Translations under genes and position numbers: made by a program
Shown here: positions 37,707-47,100 of the stretch, piece after piece
Position numbering within the stretch: position 1 is the stretch's first letter
Layout: each line of letters starts with the position of its first letter
Assembly (NCBI RefSeq): GCF_963676325.1
Contig: NZ_OY781099.1
Span: forward strand, 3,844,001 to 3,908,000
Source: an uncultured Bacteroides sp.
Lineage (GTDB): Bacteria > Bacteroidota > Bacteroidia > Bacteroidales > Bacteroidaceae
Reading direction: 5' to 3'
DNA length: 64,000 nucleotides
Notes under the pieces: model-generated
Database searches by the model: none
Seen by the model: the letters and a program-made list of their open reading frames with translations, nothing else
What the model was told of the DNA's origin: nothing

Positions 37707-40700
37707 AACTTATTTTTATTTTTACTTGATATAGCTATATAGGTCACAGGAATTACAAACAATGTAAGTATTAGAGAGAACAACAAGCCTCCCACAACTA
37801 CAATCCCCAGAGGTACACGACTTTGAGCTCCAGATCCCAAGGCCAATGCAATAGGCAAGGCTCCGAAAAGAGTGGCCAATGAGGTCATAACAATAGGACG
37901 GAATCTGGCAGAAGCAGCCTCAAATGCAGCAACTCTTTTGTTCATACCCAACTTACGTTTTTGATTAGCAAACTCAACGATAAGAATACCATTCTTTGTC
38001 ACGATTCCGATTAGTAGAAGCATTCCGATTTCGGAGAAAATATTCAGCGTCTGCCCAAATATCCATAATGAAAGCATTGCACCAGCTATAGCCATTGGCA
38101 CTGTAAGCATTATGATGAATGGATCGCGAAAACTTTCAAACTGGGCAGCAAGGATTAAATAAATTAGCAATAAAGCTAATATTAAAGCAAAGGAAATGTT
38201 AGAACTACTCTCTGCAAAATCTCTTGATGAACCCGATAAAGCAGTAGTAAAAGAATGATCTAATAATTTATCTGCTATTCTTTGCATTTCTGCAATGCCC
38301 TCTCCCAATGTTTTTCCCTTTGCAAGATTAGCAGAGACTGTAGCCGACTTATAACGATTAAAATGGTATAATATTGGTGGGTTACTATTTTCTTCTATTT
38401 TTACCAGATTGTCCAGTTGTATCATCTCACCCGAGCTGGCCCGTACATACAAGGAGGCAATATTTGCTGGTGTATTCCGGTCTTCTCTGGCAACCTGACC
38501 AATAACATAATATTGTTTGTTGTTTTGTAAAAAATATCCATAACGGCTTCCACTATAAGCCAAATCCAATGTATTTGATACATCCTTTTCATTCACTCCC
38601 AGAGTATTTGCTTTCAACCTGTCTACAGTGATATTCAGTTCCGGTTTATTGAATTTCAAATCCACATCGACATTGCTGAATATTGAACTATTTTGTGCCT
38701 CATCCAGGAACTTAGGCAACACTTTGTGTAACTTTTCAAAATCAAGATTTTGTATCACAAATTGAACCGGTAATCCTCTGGAAGTGGATGTGGAGATTGT
38801 AGGTTCCTGACTCGGAATAGCTCTTGCGTCCGATATGGTTGCATAGATTTTCGATAACTTATCGTAAATTTTTTCCTGAGAGGCTTTTCTTTCTGACGGA
38901 TCAGAAAGGAAAGATATGACAGATCCTGTGTTGGCACTAGAATTTCCACCTCCTGCATATCGGGCAAGCACATATTTTGCTTCAGGAACAGAATCCATAC
39001 TAATCTTAGCTACCTTGTTTATTATCTGTTGTGTGGCAGTATATTCAGCCCCTTCCGGAGCTGTGATAGAAGTTCTAATGTAACTATGATCCTCTAATGG
39101 AGCCAATTCTGATTTTAAAACTCTTGATAAAGAGAAAATAAGTATTAAACAAAATCCCAGGATAGAGAAGGCAATCCATTTGTTTTTGAGAAAGAAGCTA
39201 AGCACTCGTCTATATCCTTTTTCCATTCCAATAAAGAATGGTTCACTAGCTACATAAAATTTGGAATGATGAGAAGTTGAACCTCCTAACATAACATTCA
39301 GTACCGGAGTCAATGTCAAAGAAACAAGAGCTGAAATTAAAACAGCGGTAGCCACTACGACTCCAAATTCCCGAAATAACCGGCCGGTAAACCCTTCCAA
39401 AAATATCACAGGAATAAAAACGATGGCAAGGGTTAGTGAAGTAGAGATTACGGCAAAAAAGATTTCTCGTGTTCCCTCAAAAGCTGCTTCCCACTTATTC
39501 ATGCCTTTTTCTATACGCTTAAAAATATTCTCGGTAACAACAATACCATCATCCACTACCAGTCCCGTGGCCAAAACAATTCCAAGAAGCGTGAGAACAT
39601 TGATGGAAAAGCCGAAAATATACATAATAAAAAAAGTTCCTATCAACGAAACAGGAATATCTAGTAAAGGACGTAAAGCAATGATCCAATTTCTGAAAAA
39701 CAAAAAGATAATAAAAACCACCAAAAGAATTGCAATAGCCAGAGTTTCTACCACATCACTAACAGATTGCTTTACGAAAATCGATTTATCACGAGCTACG
39801 CTTAGATCCACCCCCTTGGGCATGTTCTGTTTGATTTGATCTAATCGTTTGTAGAATTCGTCTGCTATCTGAATATCATTCGCTCCGGGAAGAGGTATCA
39901 AATTTAGCATCACACCTGTGGTTCCATTGACAGTAGAACCTGATTCTTCGTTTTGAGGACCCAGTACGGCCTCTCCGATATCTTGCAAACGAACCACCTG
40001 ATTGTCGGTTTGCTTCACAATGAGATTATTAAAGTCTTCTTCAGTTGTTAATCGTCCGCGAGTTTTGACAATAAGTTCAGTTGCATTACCACGTATTTTT
40101 CCTCCTGGCATTTCTACATTCTCTTTACTAAGAGCTGCATCAATATCTGATGCGGTAAGATTATAAGCTGCCATTTTATCAGGATTCAGCCATAAACGCA
40201 TGGATGGTCTCTGCTGGCCGTAGATAGAAACCGAACTGACGCCAGGAATGGTTTGAAGTTTCTCTTGCAACACATTTTCTGCATAATCACTTAACTCTAT
40301 TGCATTCATTGTACTGCTTTGCACTGTCAACATGATAATCGGGTCACTATTGGCATCCGCTTTGGTTACAGTAGGTTGTGAATCAATATCCTGGGGTAGA
40401 CTTCTGGTAGCCTGTGATACCTTGTCTCGAACATCGTTTGCTGCTTTTTCCAAGTCAGCTCCCAAATTGAACTCTACCGTTATATTACTTGTTCCTATAG
40501 CTGATTGGGAAGAAATAGATTTTACTCCTTCAATACCATTTATTGCTTTTTCCAATGGTTCTGTTATCTGAGATTCAATGATCTCTGAATTAGCTCCTGT
40601 GTAAGACGTTTGTACGGTAATCACTGGAGGATCAATGGCCGGGTAAAGCCTTATTCCAAGAAAGTTAAAACCAACCACACCCATAAGTATGATAACCAGA

Positions 40701-40753
40701 CTCAGCACAATTGAACCGATAGGTCTTTTAAGAGCAATATCAGAAATAAGCAT
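37703..40753 (-). CDS. RND efflux pump, HAE1 type
   Basis: 1016 residues, the size of AcrB-like pumps, with 12 expected membrane segments and two large periplasmic loops. The proton-relay aspartates are present in TM4: GLVVDDGIVVTENI near 400. The N-terminus DIALKRPIGSIVLSLVIILMGVVGFNFLGIRLYPAIDPPVI is typical. It is driven by proton uptake and exports drugs, bile salts or metabolites through the TolC partner. Neighbours: the adaptor 2 bp upstream and TolC overlapping downstream, so tripartite assembly is clear. Substrates cannot be read from sequence. Confidence 0.95.
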   Translation of the reverse strand: MLISDIALKRPIGSIVLSLVIILMGVVGFNFLGIRLYPAIDPPVITVQTSYTGANSEIIESQITEPLEKAINGIEGVKSISSQSAIGTSNITVEFNLGADLEKAANDVRDKVSQATRSLPQDIDSQPTVTKADANSDPIIMLTVQSSTMNAIELSDYAENVLQEKLQTIPGVSSVSIYGQQRPSMRLWLNPDKMAAYNLTASDIDAALSKENVEMPGGKIRGNATELIVKTRGRLTTEEDFNNLIVKQTDNQVVRLQDIGEAVLGPQNEESGSTVNGTTGVMLNLIPLPGANDIQIADEFYKRLDQIKQNMPKGVDLSVARDKSIFVKQSVSDVVETLAIAILLVVFIIFLFFRNWIIALRPLLDIPVSLIGTFFIMYIFGFSINVLTLLGIVLATGLVVDDGIVVTENIFKRIEKGMNKWEAAFEGTREIFFAVISTSLTLAIVFIPVIFLEGFTGRLFREFGVVVATAVLISALVSLTLTPVLNVMLGGSTSHHSKFYVASEPFFIGMEKGYRRVLSFFLKNKWIAFSILGFCLILIFSLSRVLKSELAPLEDHSYIRTSITAPEGAEYTATQQIINKVAKISMDSVPEAKYVLARYAGGGNSSANTGSVISFLSDPSERKASQEKIYDKLSKIYATISDARAIPSQEPTISTSTSRGLPVQFVIQNLDFEKLHKVLPKFLDEAQNSSIFSNVDVDLKFNKPELNITVDRLKANTLGVNEKDVSNTLDLAYSGSRYGYFLQNNKQYYVIGQVAREDRNTPANIASLYVRASSGEMIQLDNLVKIEENSNPPILYHFNRYKSATVSANLAKGKTLGEGIAEMQRIADKLLDHSFTTALSGSSRDFAESSSNISFALILALLLIYLILAAQFESFRDPFIIMLTVPMAIAGAMLSLWIFGQTLNIFSEIGMLLLIGIVTKNGILIVEFANQKRKLGMNKRVAAFEAASARFRPIVMTSLATLFGALPIALALGSGAQSRVPLGIVVVGGLLFSLILTLFVIPVTYIAISSKNKNKL

Positions 40754-40755
40754 AG

Positions 40756-41814
40756 TTATTCAGTTATATTGGAGTATGACAATTTTGATTTTTCTTTCAA
40801 GAAAAGTATGCCTGAAGTGATGATAGTATCTCCAGGTTGAAGACCTTCAGTTACTTCTACTTTTGACGCTTTACGAATTCCAGTTTTTATAGTCACAAAA
40901 TGTGCTTTCCCTTTTTTAGCCACTATCACACTTTTATCTCCTTCCTGAGGAATAATTGCTTGTGAAGGGATCATTAGCGCATTCGGATTATCACCCAGTT
41001 TTAATTGCACATTTGCAAAAGCGCCCGGGATAAGTTCTTTGGAAGATGCAGTAATCAGGGCTCTCACTTTAAGATTGCGGGTTGCATTGTCAATTCCTCT
41101 CTCTGTAGCAATCACCGTTGCGTCATATAACTTGTTTTCGTTATACATTGTAAATTTCACCTTCATTCCGGTAGAAATTTCTGAACCATATTTTTCAGGT
41201 ACATAAAAATCAACTTTTAATTTGTTGCTCGTCCGTATAGTAGCCAATAAGGTAGAAGGACTTACAATTGCACCTATACTAATATTTCTTAAACCAATTA
41301 TTCCATCAAAAGGAGCCTGCACTTCCGTTTTACGGATCAATGCTTTCTCTTCCGCAATATTTGCTTTTATGGTATTAACTTGTAAGAGAGTTTGTTCGTA
41401 ATCATTTTGGCTGATACCACTTACTTTTACCAGTTCTGTCTGTCTTTTATAAATACGTTCTTGAATAGCTAGTTGTGATTGCAGTTTTTTCAAAGTAGCC
41501 TGCAAATCATCATCGTAAAGTTTTACCAGCAACATTCCCTTTCTTACAAACTGTCCTTCGGGGAGATTGATTTTTACCACTCGCCCAGCCACTTCATTTT
41601 TTAATTCCACCTCATCATAAGCCAGCAATGAGCCTGTAACAGTTATTTCAGAAATAAGAAAAGACGGTTTCACAACAAATGCGTCCACCTTCTTTTGTAC
41701 TTTCTCTTTCGAATCTTGCTTTTTATCCTTTGACTTTGAAAATCCAACTTTAATAAAGAAAGCGGTTAACAACAGAAGTATTGCAGCAATCAAGATATTT
41801 GTCTTCTTTTTCAT
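40756..41814 (-). CDS. RND periplasmic adaptor (MFP)
   Basis: 352 residues with an uncleaved or cleaved N-terminal hydrophobic segment (TNILIAAILLLLTAFFI). The lipoyl-like half-motifs are VVKINLPEGQFVRKGMLLVKL and VQAPFDGIIGLRNISIGAIV, separated by an alpha-hairpin, with beta-barrel and membrane-proximal domains after them. It bridges the pump and TolC. Its ATG overlaps the TGA of the decayed marR fragment, which shows that marR was once the first gene of this operon. Confidence 0.93.
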   Translation of the reverse strand: MKKKTNILIAAILLLLTAFFIKVGFSKSKDKKQDSKEKVQKKVDAFVVKPSFLISEITVTGSLLAYDEVELKNEVAGRVVKINLPEGQFVRKGMLLVKLYDDDLQATLKKLQSQLAIQERIYKRQTELVKVSGISQNDYEQTLLQVNTIKANIAEEKALIRKTEVQAPFDGIIGLRNISIGAIVSPSTLLATIRTSNKLKVDFYVPEKYGSEISTGMKVKFTMYNENKLYDATVIATERGIDNATRNLKVRALITASSKELIPGAFANVQLKLGDNPNALMIPSQAIIPQEGDKSVIVAKKGKAHFVTIKTGIRKASKVEVTEGLQPGDTIITSGILFLKEKSKLSYSNITE

Positions 41815-42034
41815 TTTAATAAATGAATTTTATAAGAGAATAAATTTGTTTCAATCAATCTAAGCATAAAGTATAATTCATTAACCTGCTCATGAGATAA
41901 CCCCTTTAAAGCAATTACTGATATTTCTCGAATAGCATTTTTATATCCGGCATTACTTTGCGAGCTTTATCAGTAATGTTCAGTTCATATTCTCGCCTGT
42001 CATTTGGATTTTGTATCCGTTCCACATAACCATA
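41811..42034 (-). pseudogene. MarR-family regulator, truncated and frameshifted
   Basis: On the minus strand the region encodes YGYVERIQ then NPNDRREYELNITDKARK, the wing of a MarR winged helix (DRRxxxL..T), then MPDIK. After this the frame breaks at a 5-T run (41938-41942). In another frame it resumes as NAIREISVIALKGLSHEQ and runs to a TGA that overlaps the adaptor ATG. Restoring one A on the minus strand would rejoin both frames. Upstream of YGYVER there is an in-frame TAA, and no N-terminal half can be found, so about 60% of the usual 150 residues is missing. MarR proteins typically repress the efflux operon they head. Confidence 0.8.
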
Positions 42035-42067
42035 TTACCAAGCATCAAAGATAGCTACGAACATAGA

Positions 42068-42086
42068 TAGTTATCATTGTTAACTA
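42068..42086. promoter_or_regulatory. Palindrome 1, likely former MarR operator
   Basis: TAGTTA and TAACTA arms (6 bp) with a 7-nt spacer. It lies just upstream of the decayed marR and about 26 bp centre-to-centre from the second palindrome. Confidence 0.5.
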
Positions 42087-42092
42087 TTTTTT

Positions 42093-42113
42093 TTGTATAA
42101 ATTAACTATACAA
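42093..42113. promoter_or_regulatory. Palindrome 2, likely former MarR operator
   Basis: TTGTATA (42093-42099) and TATACAA (42107-42113) are perfect 7-bp arms with a 7-nt spacer. A possible minus-strand -7 box, TATGTTTG (42129-42136), lies just upstream, so a bound repressor would cover the start of the efflux transcript. Confidence 0.55.
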
Positions 42114-42225
42114 AAGGAGGCTGAGTTACAAACATATAACAAGAATAACTTTCATCTGTCCCAAAAGCCTGATGAAGCTTTATTGAAATCACTCTTTAAA
42201 TTCATTTGAATAAAAGATCATTTAT

Positions 42226-42233
42226 TATCTTTG
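42226..42233 (+). promoter_or_regulatory. -7 box of pentapeptide-repeat gene
   Basis: TATCTTTG, with TTTG at 42205-42208 (17-nt spacer, slightly short). It overlaps the TTG at 42231, which rules that TTG out as a translation start. Confidence 0.6.
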
Positions 42234-42260
42234 CGTTCTGGTAATCTACATAACATTAAA

Positions 42261-42833
42261 ATGGCAAATCAAATTATTGAAAACAAAATATTTAAAGGTC
42301 TTAACTATCAGGAAGAGCTGCTTACTAAAGGAGAATATGAGAACTGCTCATTCCTTAATTGTCTATTTATAAATGCAGATTTATCTAACATTACATTCAT
42401 TGACTGCCTTTTCGATAAATGCGACCTCAGCATGGCAAACATAAAAAACACTGCTTTCAGAGACGTCAGATTCGCAAACAGTAAAATGGTTGGATTGAAC
42501 TTTGAAGAATGCAACAGCTTTCTCATCTCTTTTTCTTTCGAAGAATGTTTCCTTCATCTGGCCTCTTTCTACAAACTGAAATTAAAAGAAACTAGCTTTA
42601 AAAATTGCAATCTGCAAGAAGTTGATTTTACGGAATCAAACCTCTCAGGCGCCGTCTTTGATAACTGTGACCTGAGCAGAGCTATCTTTGGGAAAACAAA
42701 TCTGGAGAAAGTAGATTTCCGTACTTCTTACAACTATTCCATTGACCCGGAAATGAATCGGATAAACAAAGCTAAGTTTTCAAGAATGGGAGTTCTTGGG
42801 CTACTCGATAGATACAATATTGATATTGAATAA
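42261..42833 (+). CDS. Pentapeptide-repeat protein
   Basis: 190 residues from the ATG at 42261. Residues about 25-150 are made of pentapeptide repeats A(D/N)LXX: ADLSNITFIDCLFDKCDLSM and later NLQEVDFTESNLSGAVFDNC. The fold is a right-handed quadrilateral beta-helix. The C-terminal FRTSYNYSIDPEMNRINKAK...GLLDRYNIDIE resembles the end of Qnr/McbG-like proteins that protect DNA gyrase. Quinolone resistance is only a possibility; most members have unknown roles. It has its own promoter, is cytoplasmic, and has no neighbour that explains it. Confidence 0.82.
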   Translation: MANQIIENKIFKGLNYQEELLTKGEYENCSFLNCLFINADLSNITFIDCLFDKCDLSMANIKNTAFRDVRFANSKMVGLNFEECNSFLISFSFEECFLHLASFYKLKLKETSFKNCNLQEVDFTESNLSGAVFDNCDLSRAIFGKTNLEKVDFRTSYNYSIDPEMNRINKAKFSRMGVLGLLDRYNIDIE

Positions 42834-43041
42834 AATTCTATACTAATAAGCTTCTAAGTAATAGCAGATATAAAATCATCCGCCACTTGTCTTCCAGAAT
42901 ATAGAAAAAGGAAAATGGATAACATCTATTAATTGAATTAGAACAGTCATATAAACTCGCAAAATTACTACTAATAGAGAGAACAAAAAGACTGCAGAAC
43001 TGTTACTAAATTGATAGTTTTAACCAATTAGTTCAATAACC

Positions 43042-43962
43042 ATGAGTGACGTAATTACTATAAACACACTAATGTGTAGTCCCGAAACAGGGGTATGTGA
43101 AAGTCCGGAAACAAAAACGGAAGCAAGCAATATGAGCATTTCTCCAAAGAAAAGTGCTGTGCACATTCTCTATTTTTCAGATCCTATATGTTCTGCTTGC
43201 TGGGGTATTGAACCTCAGCTTAGAAAGCTAAAGATGGAATATGACAACTATTATGAAATAGAGTACAAAATGGGAGGCTTACTTCCAAGCTGGGATATTG
43301 ATAGTAAGAATAAAATAAAAAATCCGGTTGAGTTGGCTCACCATTGGGAAGAAGTCGGTGACTATTACGGAATGCCTATTGATGGAGATATTTGGCTGGA
43401 AGATCCTTTGTCTTCATCCTATCCTCCTTCAATCGCTTTTAAAGCAGCGCAACTACAGAATGAAGAGCAAGCACTAAAATTTTACCGAAGAATAAAGGAA
43501 ATGCTTTTCTTAGAGAAAAGAAATATTGCAAAGTGGGAATGGATAGAAAAAGCAGCACTGGAATCAGAATTGGATATTGACTTATTGAAGACTGATTTTG
43601 AAGGAGAAGCACAACGATTGTTCCAGGAAGATCTGGAGATAAGCAAAAAGATGGGTGTGAGAGGATTTCCAACGCTCTTCTTCTCAAATGCTGAAGGCAA
43701 ACAACTTGTGATATATGGAGTCAGACCTTATATGGATTTTGAAGAGGCTATGCTAAAGCTATGCCCGCAAGCCATTAAACAGCCTATAAACAAAACTCAT
43801 GAAGGGCTCTTTGATTACTACCCTACCCTAACCACCCATGAGTTTGCTGTACTAACAGACAGACATGAAAATGATGCATTAGATATCTTAAACAATCTCC
43901 ATAAATTAAAATATATAGAGAAATATTTATCAAAGAAAGGAGCATTGTGGATCAGAAGATAA
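43042..43962 (+). CDS. DsbA-family thioredoxin-like protein (FrnE/SpxH type)
   Basis: 306 residues. The thioredoxin-fold active site CSAC sits at residues 50-53 (SDPICSACWGIEPQL), with the cis-proline loop RGFPTLFF near 210 and an inserted helical domain between. FrnE/SpxH proteins are cytoplasmic DsbA relatives; SpxH is a ClpXP adaptor for Spx in Firmicutes, which need not apply here. The N-terminal 30 residues contain two more cysteines (MCSPETGVCES); an ATG at 43132 would remove them. The last 55 residues look like a small winged helix (HEFAVLTDRHENDALDIL). No signal peptide. Confidence 0.8.
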   Translation: MSDVITINTLMCSPETGVCESPETKTEASNMSISPKKSAVHILYFSDPICSACWGIEPQLRKLKMEYDNYYEIEYKMGGLLPSWDIDSKNKIKNPVELAHHWEEVGDYYGMPIDGDIWLEDPLSSSYPPSIAFKAAQLQNEEQALKFYRRIKEMLFLEKRNIAKWEWIEKAALESELDIDLLKTDFEGEAQRLFQEDLEISKKMGVRGFPTLFFSNAEGKQLVIYGVRPYMDFEEAMLKLCPQAIKQPINKTHEGLFDYYPTLTTHEFAVLTDRHENDALDILNNLHKLKYIEKYLSKKGALWIRR

Positions 43963-44045
43963 AATATCTATCAAAGCGGATTCAGCTTCAGAAGTTCTAA
44001 TTATGGAAGTTTCCATGATTGCTTAATATAGCACAATTTATACCA

Positions 44046-44100
44046 TCTAAAAGGGAATCCTCCGATAAATCATTAGTTTATCAGAGGATTCCCTTTTAGA
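44046..44100. terminator. Bidirectional terminator between DsbA-like and glucan synthase genes
   Basis: A perfect 17-bp outer stem (44046-44062 with 44084-44100), one mismatch, then GATAAA/TTTATC. A- and T-runs on both sides let it serve the two convergent genes. Confidence 0.9.
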
Positions 44101-44135
44101 TAGCGAAATATCTTCCCAAGCCTATTTCGTTGTAC

Positions 44136-47100
44136 TTATTTTATCCACATTTCAACAAAATGCTCTTTCAAATCGTCTTCTAATGGTAGCACTGTTTTTT
44201 CAGATAACTCTTTCCCATCAAGGATAAGACGGGACAGCGAATCGTCAGTGATACGATTGAAGGTGATATGATACACCGTTTTCCCAAAACGATAATGCAC
44301 TTTGTAACCATTCCAATCTTGAGGAAGCAGAGGGAAAAGGTTTAGTTTATTTCCCGATCTGTTTACACCCAAGAGCGTTTCAATCAGAAGACGATACATC
44401 CAAGAGGAAGAACCTGTGTACCACGTCCAGCCACCTCTGCCTGTATGAGGTGCACAAGCATATACATCGGCCGCCACAACATAAGGTTCCACCTTGTAGA
44501 TGGCTATCTGTTCAGCTGTTTTGCCATGCTGCACAGGATTTAGCAATCCAAAAAGTTCCCAGGAGCGTTCGGCTTCTCCCATAAGGGCATAAGCCATGGC
44601 AGCCCATATAGCACCATGTGTGTACTGACCACCGTTCTCACGCACACCAGGAACATAACCTTTTATATAACCCGGATTGAGAATAGATTTATCGAAAGGT
44701 GGGGTAAATAACTTAATTAACATATCATTGCGGTTCACTAGCTGTTTGTAAACCTGATCCATCGCCTGCACAGTGCGTCTTAAATTTCCAGCACCGCTAA
44801 TTACTGACCAACTTTGTGGCAAAGAATCAATGCTACATTCCAGGTTATTCTTAGATCCAAGTGGTTCTCCATTATCAAAATATGCACGACGATACCATTC
44901 GCCATCCCATGCATGTAACTCAATATTAAGTTGTAAATCATGTGCTTGCGCAAGACAGCTTTCGGCAAAGTCATTGTCGTTACGTAGAATCGCTATTTTG
45001 GAGAATTTAATCAACACATCATATAAAAAGAAAGCCAACCATACACTTTCACCACGTCCATCCTTTCCTATCAGATTCATTCCATCATTCCAGTCACCAC
45101 ATCCAATAAGGGGTAACCCGTGACTACCAAATTTGAGACCGTTTTTAATACTTCTTACACAATGTTCATAGAGCGTAGCTGATTCAGCAGAACGACCGGG
45201 CATATCATAATATGATTCTTCATCAGATCGCAATTCCCGACCTTCGATGAAAGGTATTATCTCGTCAAGGATACCTGTGTCAGCAACGCAGGAAACATAC
45301 CTACATGTGACATATGGCAACCAAAGGTAGTCGTCAGAGAAATGTGTTCGCACGCCGCGTCCCAGTGGGGGGTGCCACCAATGCTGAACATCTCCTTCAT
45401 GGAACTGGTGAGCTGCTGCACGGAGTATCTGTTTACGAGTAATGGCAGGCTCGGCATGTACCAGGGCCATCACATCCTGCAGCTGGTCGCGGAAACCGTA
45501 AGCACCGCCAGACTGGTAAAAGCCAGACCTTGCCCATATTCTACTACTAAGAGTTTGATACAATAGCCAGCCATTGGCCATTACATTTACTGAAGGATCA
45601 GGAGTATCAACATTTACAGTTCCAAGGGTATGGTTCCAATAGGCCCATACTTCTTCTAGCGCTTCACGCGTAGCACCAGGTTTTTGAAAACGCGATACCA
45701 GTTGACGCATTTCTTCCTTGTTATTTGCAAAGCCAAGCCTAAACCGAGTCTCCCGATCCTGCCCATCAGCCAAATCGAACACCACTTGTACGGCACCACA
45801 AGGATCAAGTCCGGCTCCTACTTTTCCAGAAAGTCGGGTATGCTTCATTGCAGCAGGATGTGATAGGCTTCCGTTCTGTCCGATAAATTCTTTACGGTCA
45901 CCACTCAATGTACGTGCCTCACTCACATCAACAAAAGCCACTCTTCCTGCAAAATCAGGATTGTAGAAGTTTCTGGCAAACAGAGCTCCGGTTTTTATGT
46001 CTATTTCTGTTTGTATATGTAGCTGACTTTTCTGTCGCATGTTAGCCAGTACCCATTCGTAATATCCAGTGACTGATAATCGACGTGAACGCCCCGATTT
46101 GTTATACAACTTCAATACTGAAAATTTGACGGGAGCCTCCATTGCAACATATATCCATAGTTCAGAATCAATCCCGAATTCGCTGTGCTCGAATACCGTG
46201 TAACCAAATCCATGACGAATTACGTAAGGTGTTGCCCCACGGGCCGGTAACGGAGTAGGTGACCAAAACTGTCCGGTTTGCTCATCACGTATATAAAAGG
46301 CTTCTCCCGAAGGATCCTCCACAGGATCATTATTCCAAGGTGTGAGACGAAATTCATGAGAATTCTCGGCCCAGGTGTATGATCCTCCACTTTCAGAAAT
46401 CACAGTCCCGAACTGGTTATTCGCCAACACGTTACACCATGGCGCAGGCGTTGTTTGTCCCGGCTGAAGCGTTATAACATATTCGTGGCCATCTCGTGTA
46501 AATCCACCAAGGCCATTTGTAAAAATCAAGTCTCGCGTTTGAAGCGGTTCCAGAATTTCAGGCAACGCTGTTCGCGAAGGAATTAAAGTGGGAACCATTA
46601 ACTCCGGAATTCTAATAGTTTCAAGTTGTTCAGCCAGCATTCCTTGTTTGTCATCAAGGACAATGCGAGCACTCGCTTGCAACAAAAGTACATCTTCACG
46701 GGGTACCTGCTCTATTCTGCGAATAAAAATGCCACCTGGTTTTTCAAGTAAAGGTGCCTCGATACCTGATGAAATAAGATTAATAATTTCATCATAGATA
46801 AGCTGACGATACACAGAAACATCCTCGTTCAGAATGATCAGTTCAACAGTGATTCCCTTCATGCGCCAGTATGCATGTGCCAAAGAAATCTGTCGTACCA
46901 GATCGAGTCCTTTAGCATCACTAATACGTAACAATACCAAAGGGACATCACCAGATATACTATATCCCCAAAGAGCATTCTGCCCACGTCTGTTACTTTT
47001 CAGCACTCCTGGAGCAGCACGAAGTAATGGATTAGCATATATCAAGGAACTGGCAAGTTTACTGTAACGTTGGGCTTCTGTTTCGGTCACATTAAGTTGA

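Noticed and set aside
41938..41942. MarR frameshift as mere sequencing error
   Set aside because: One base could be an error, but the missing N-terminal half and the in-frame TAA before YGYVER show real decay; the single-base call still deserves checking.
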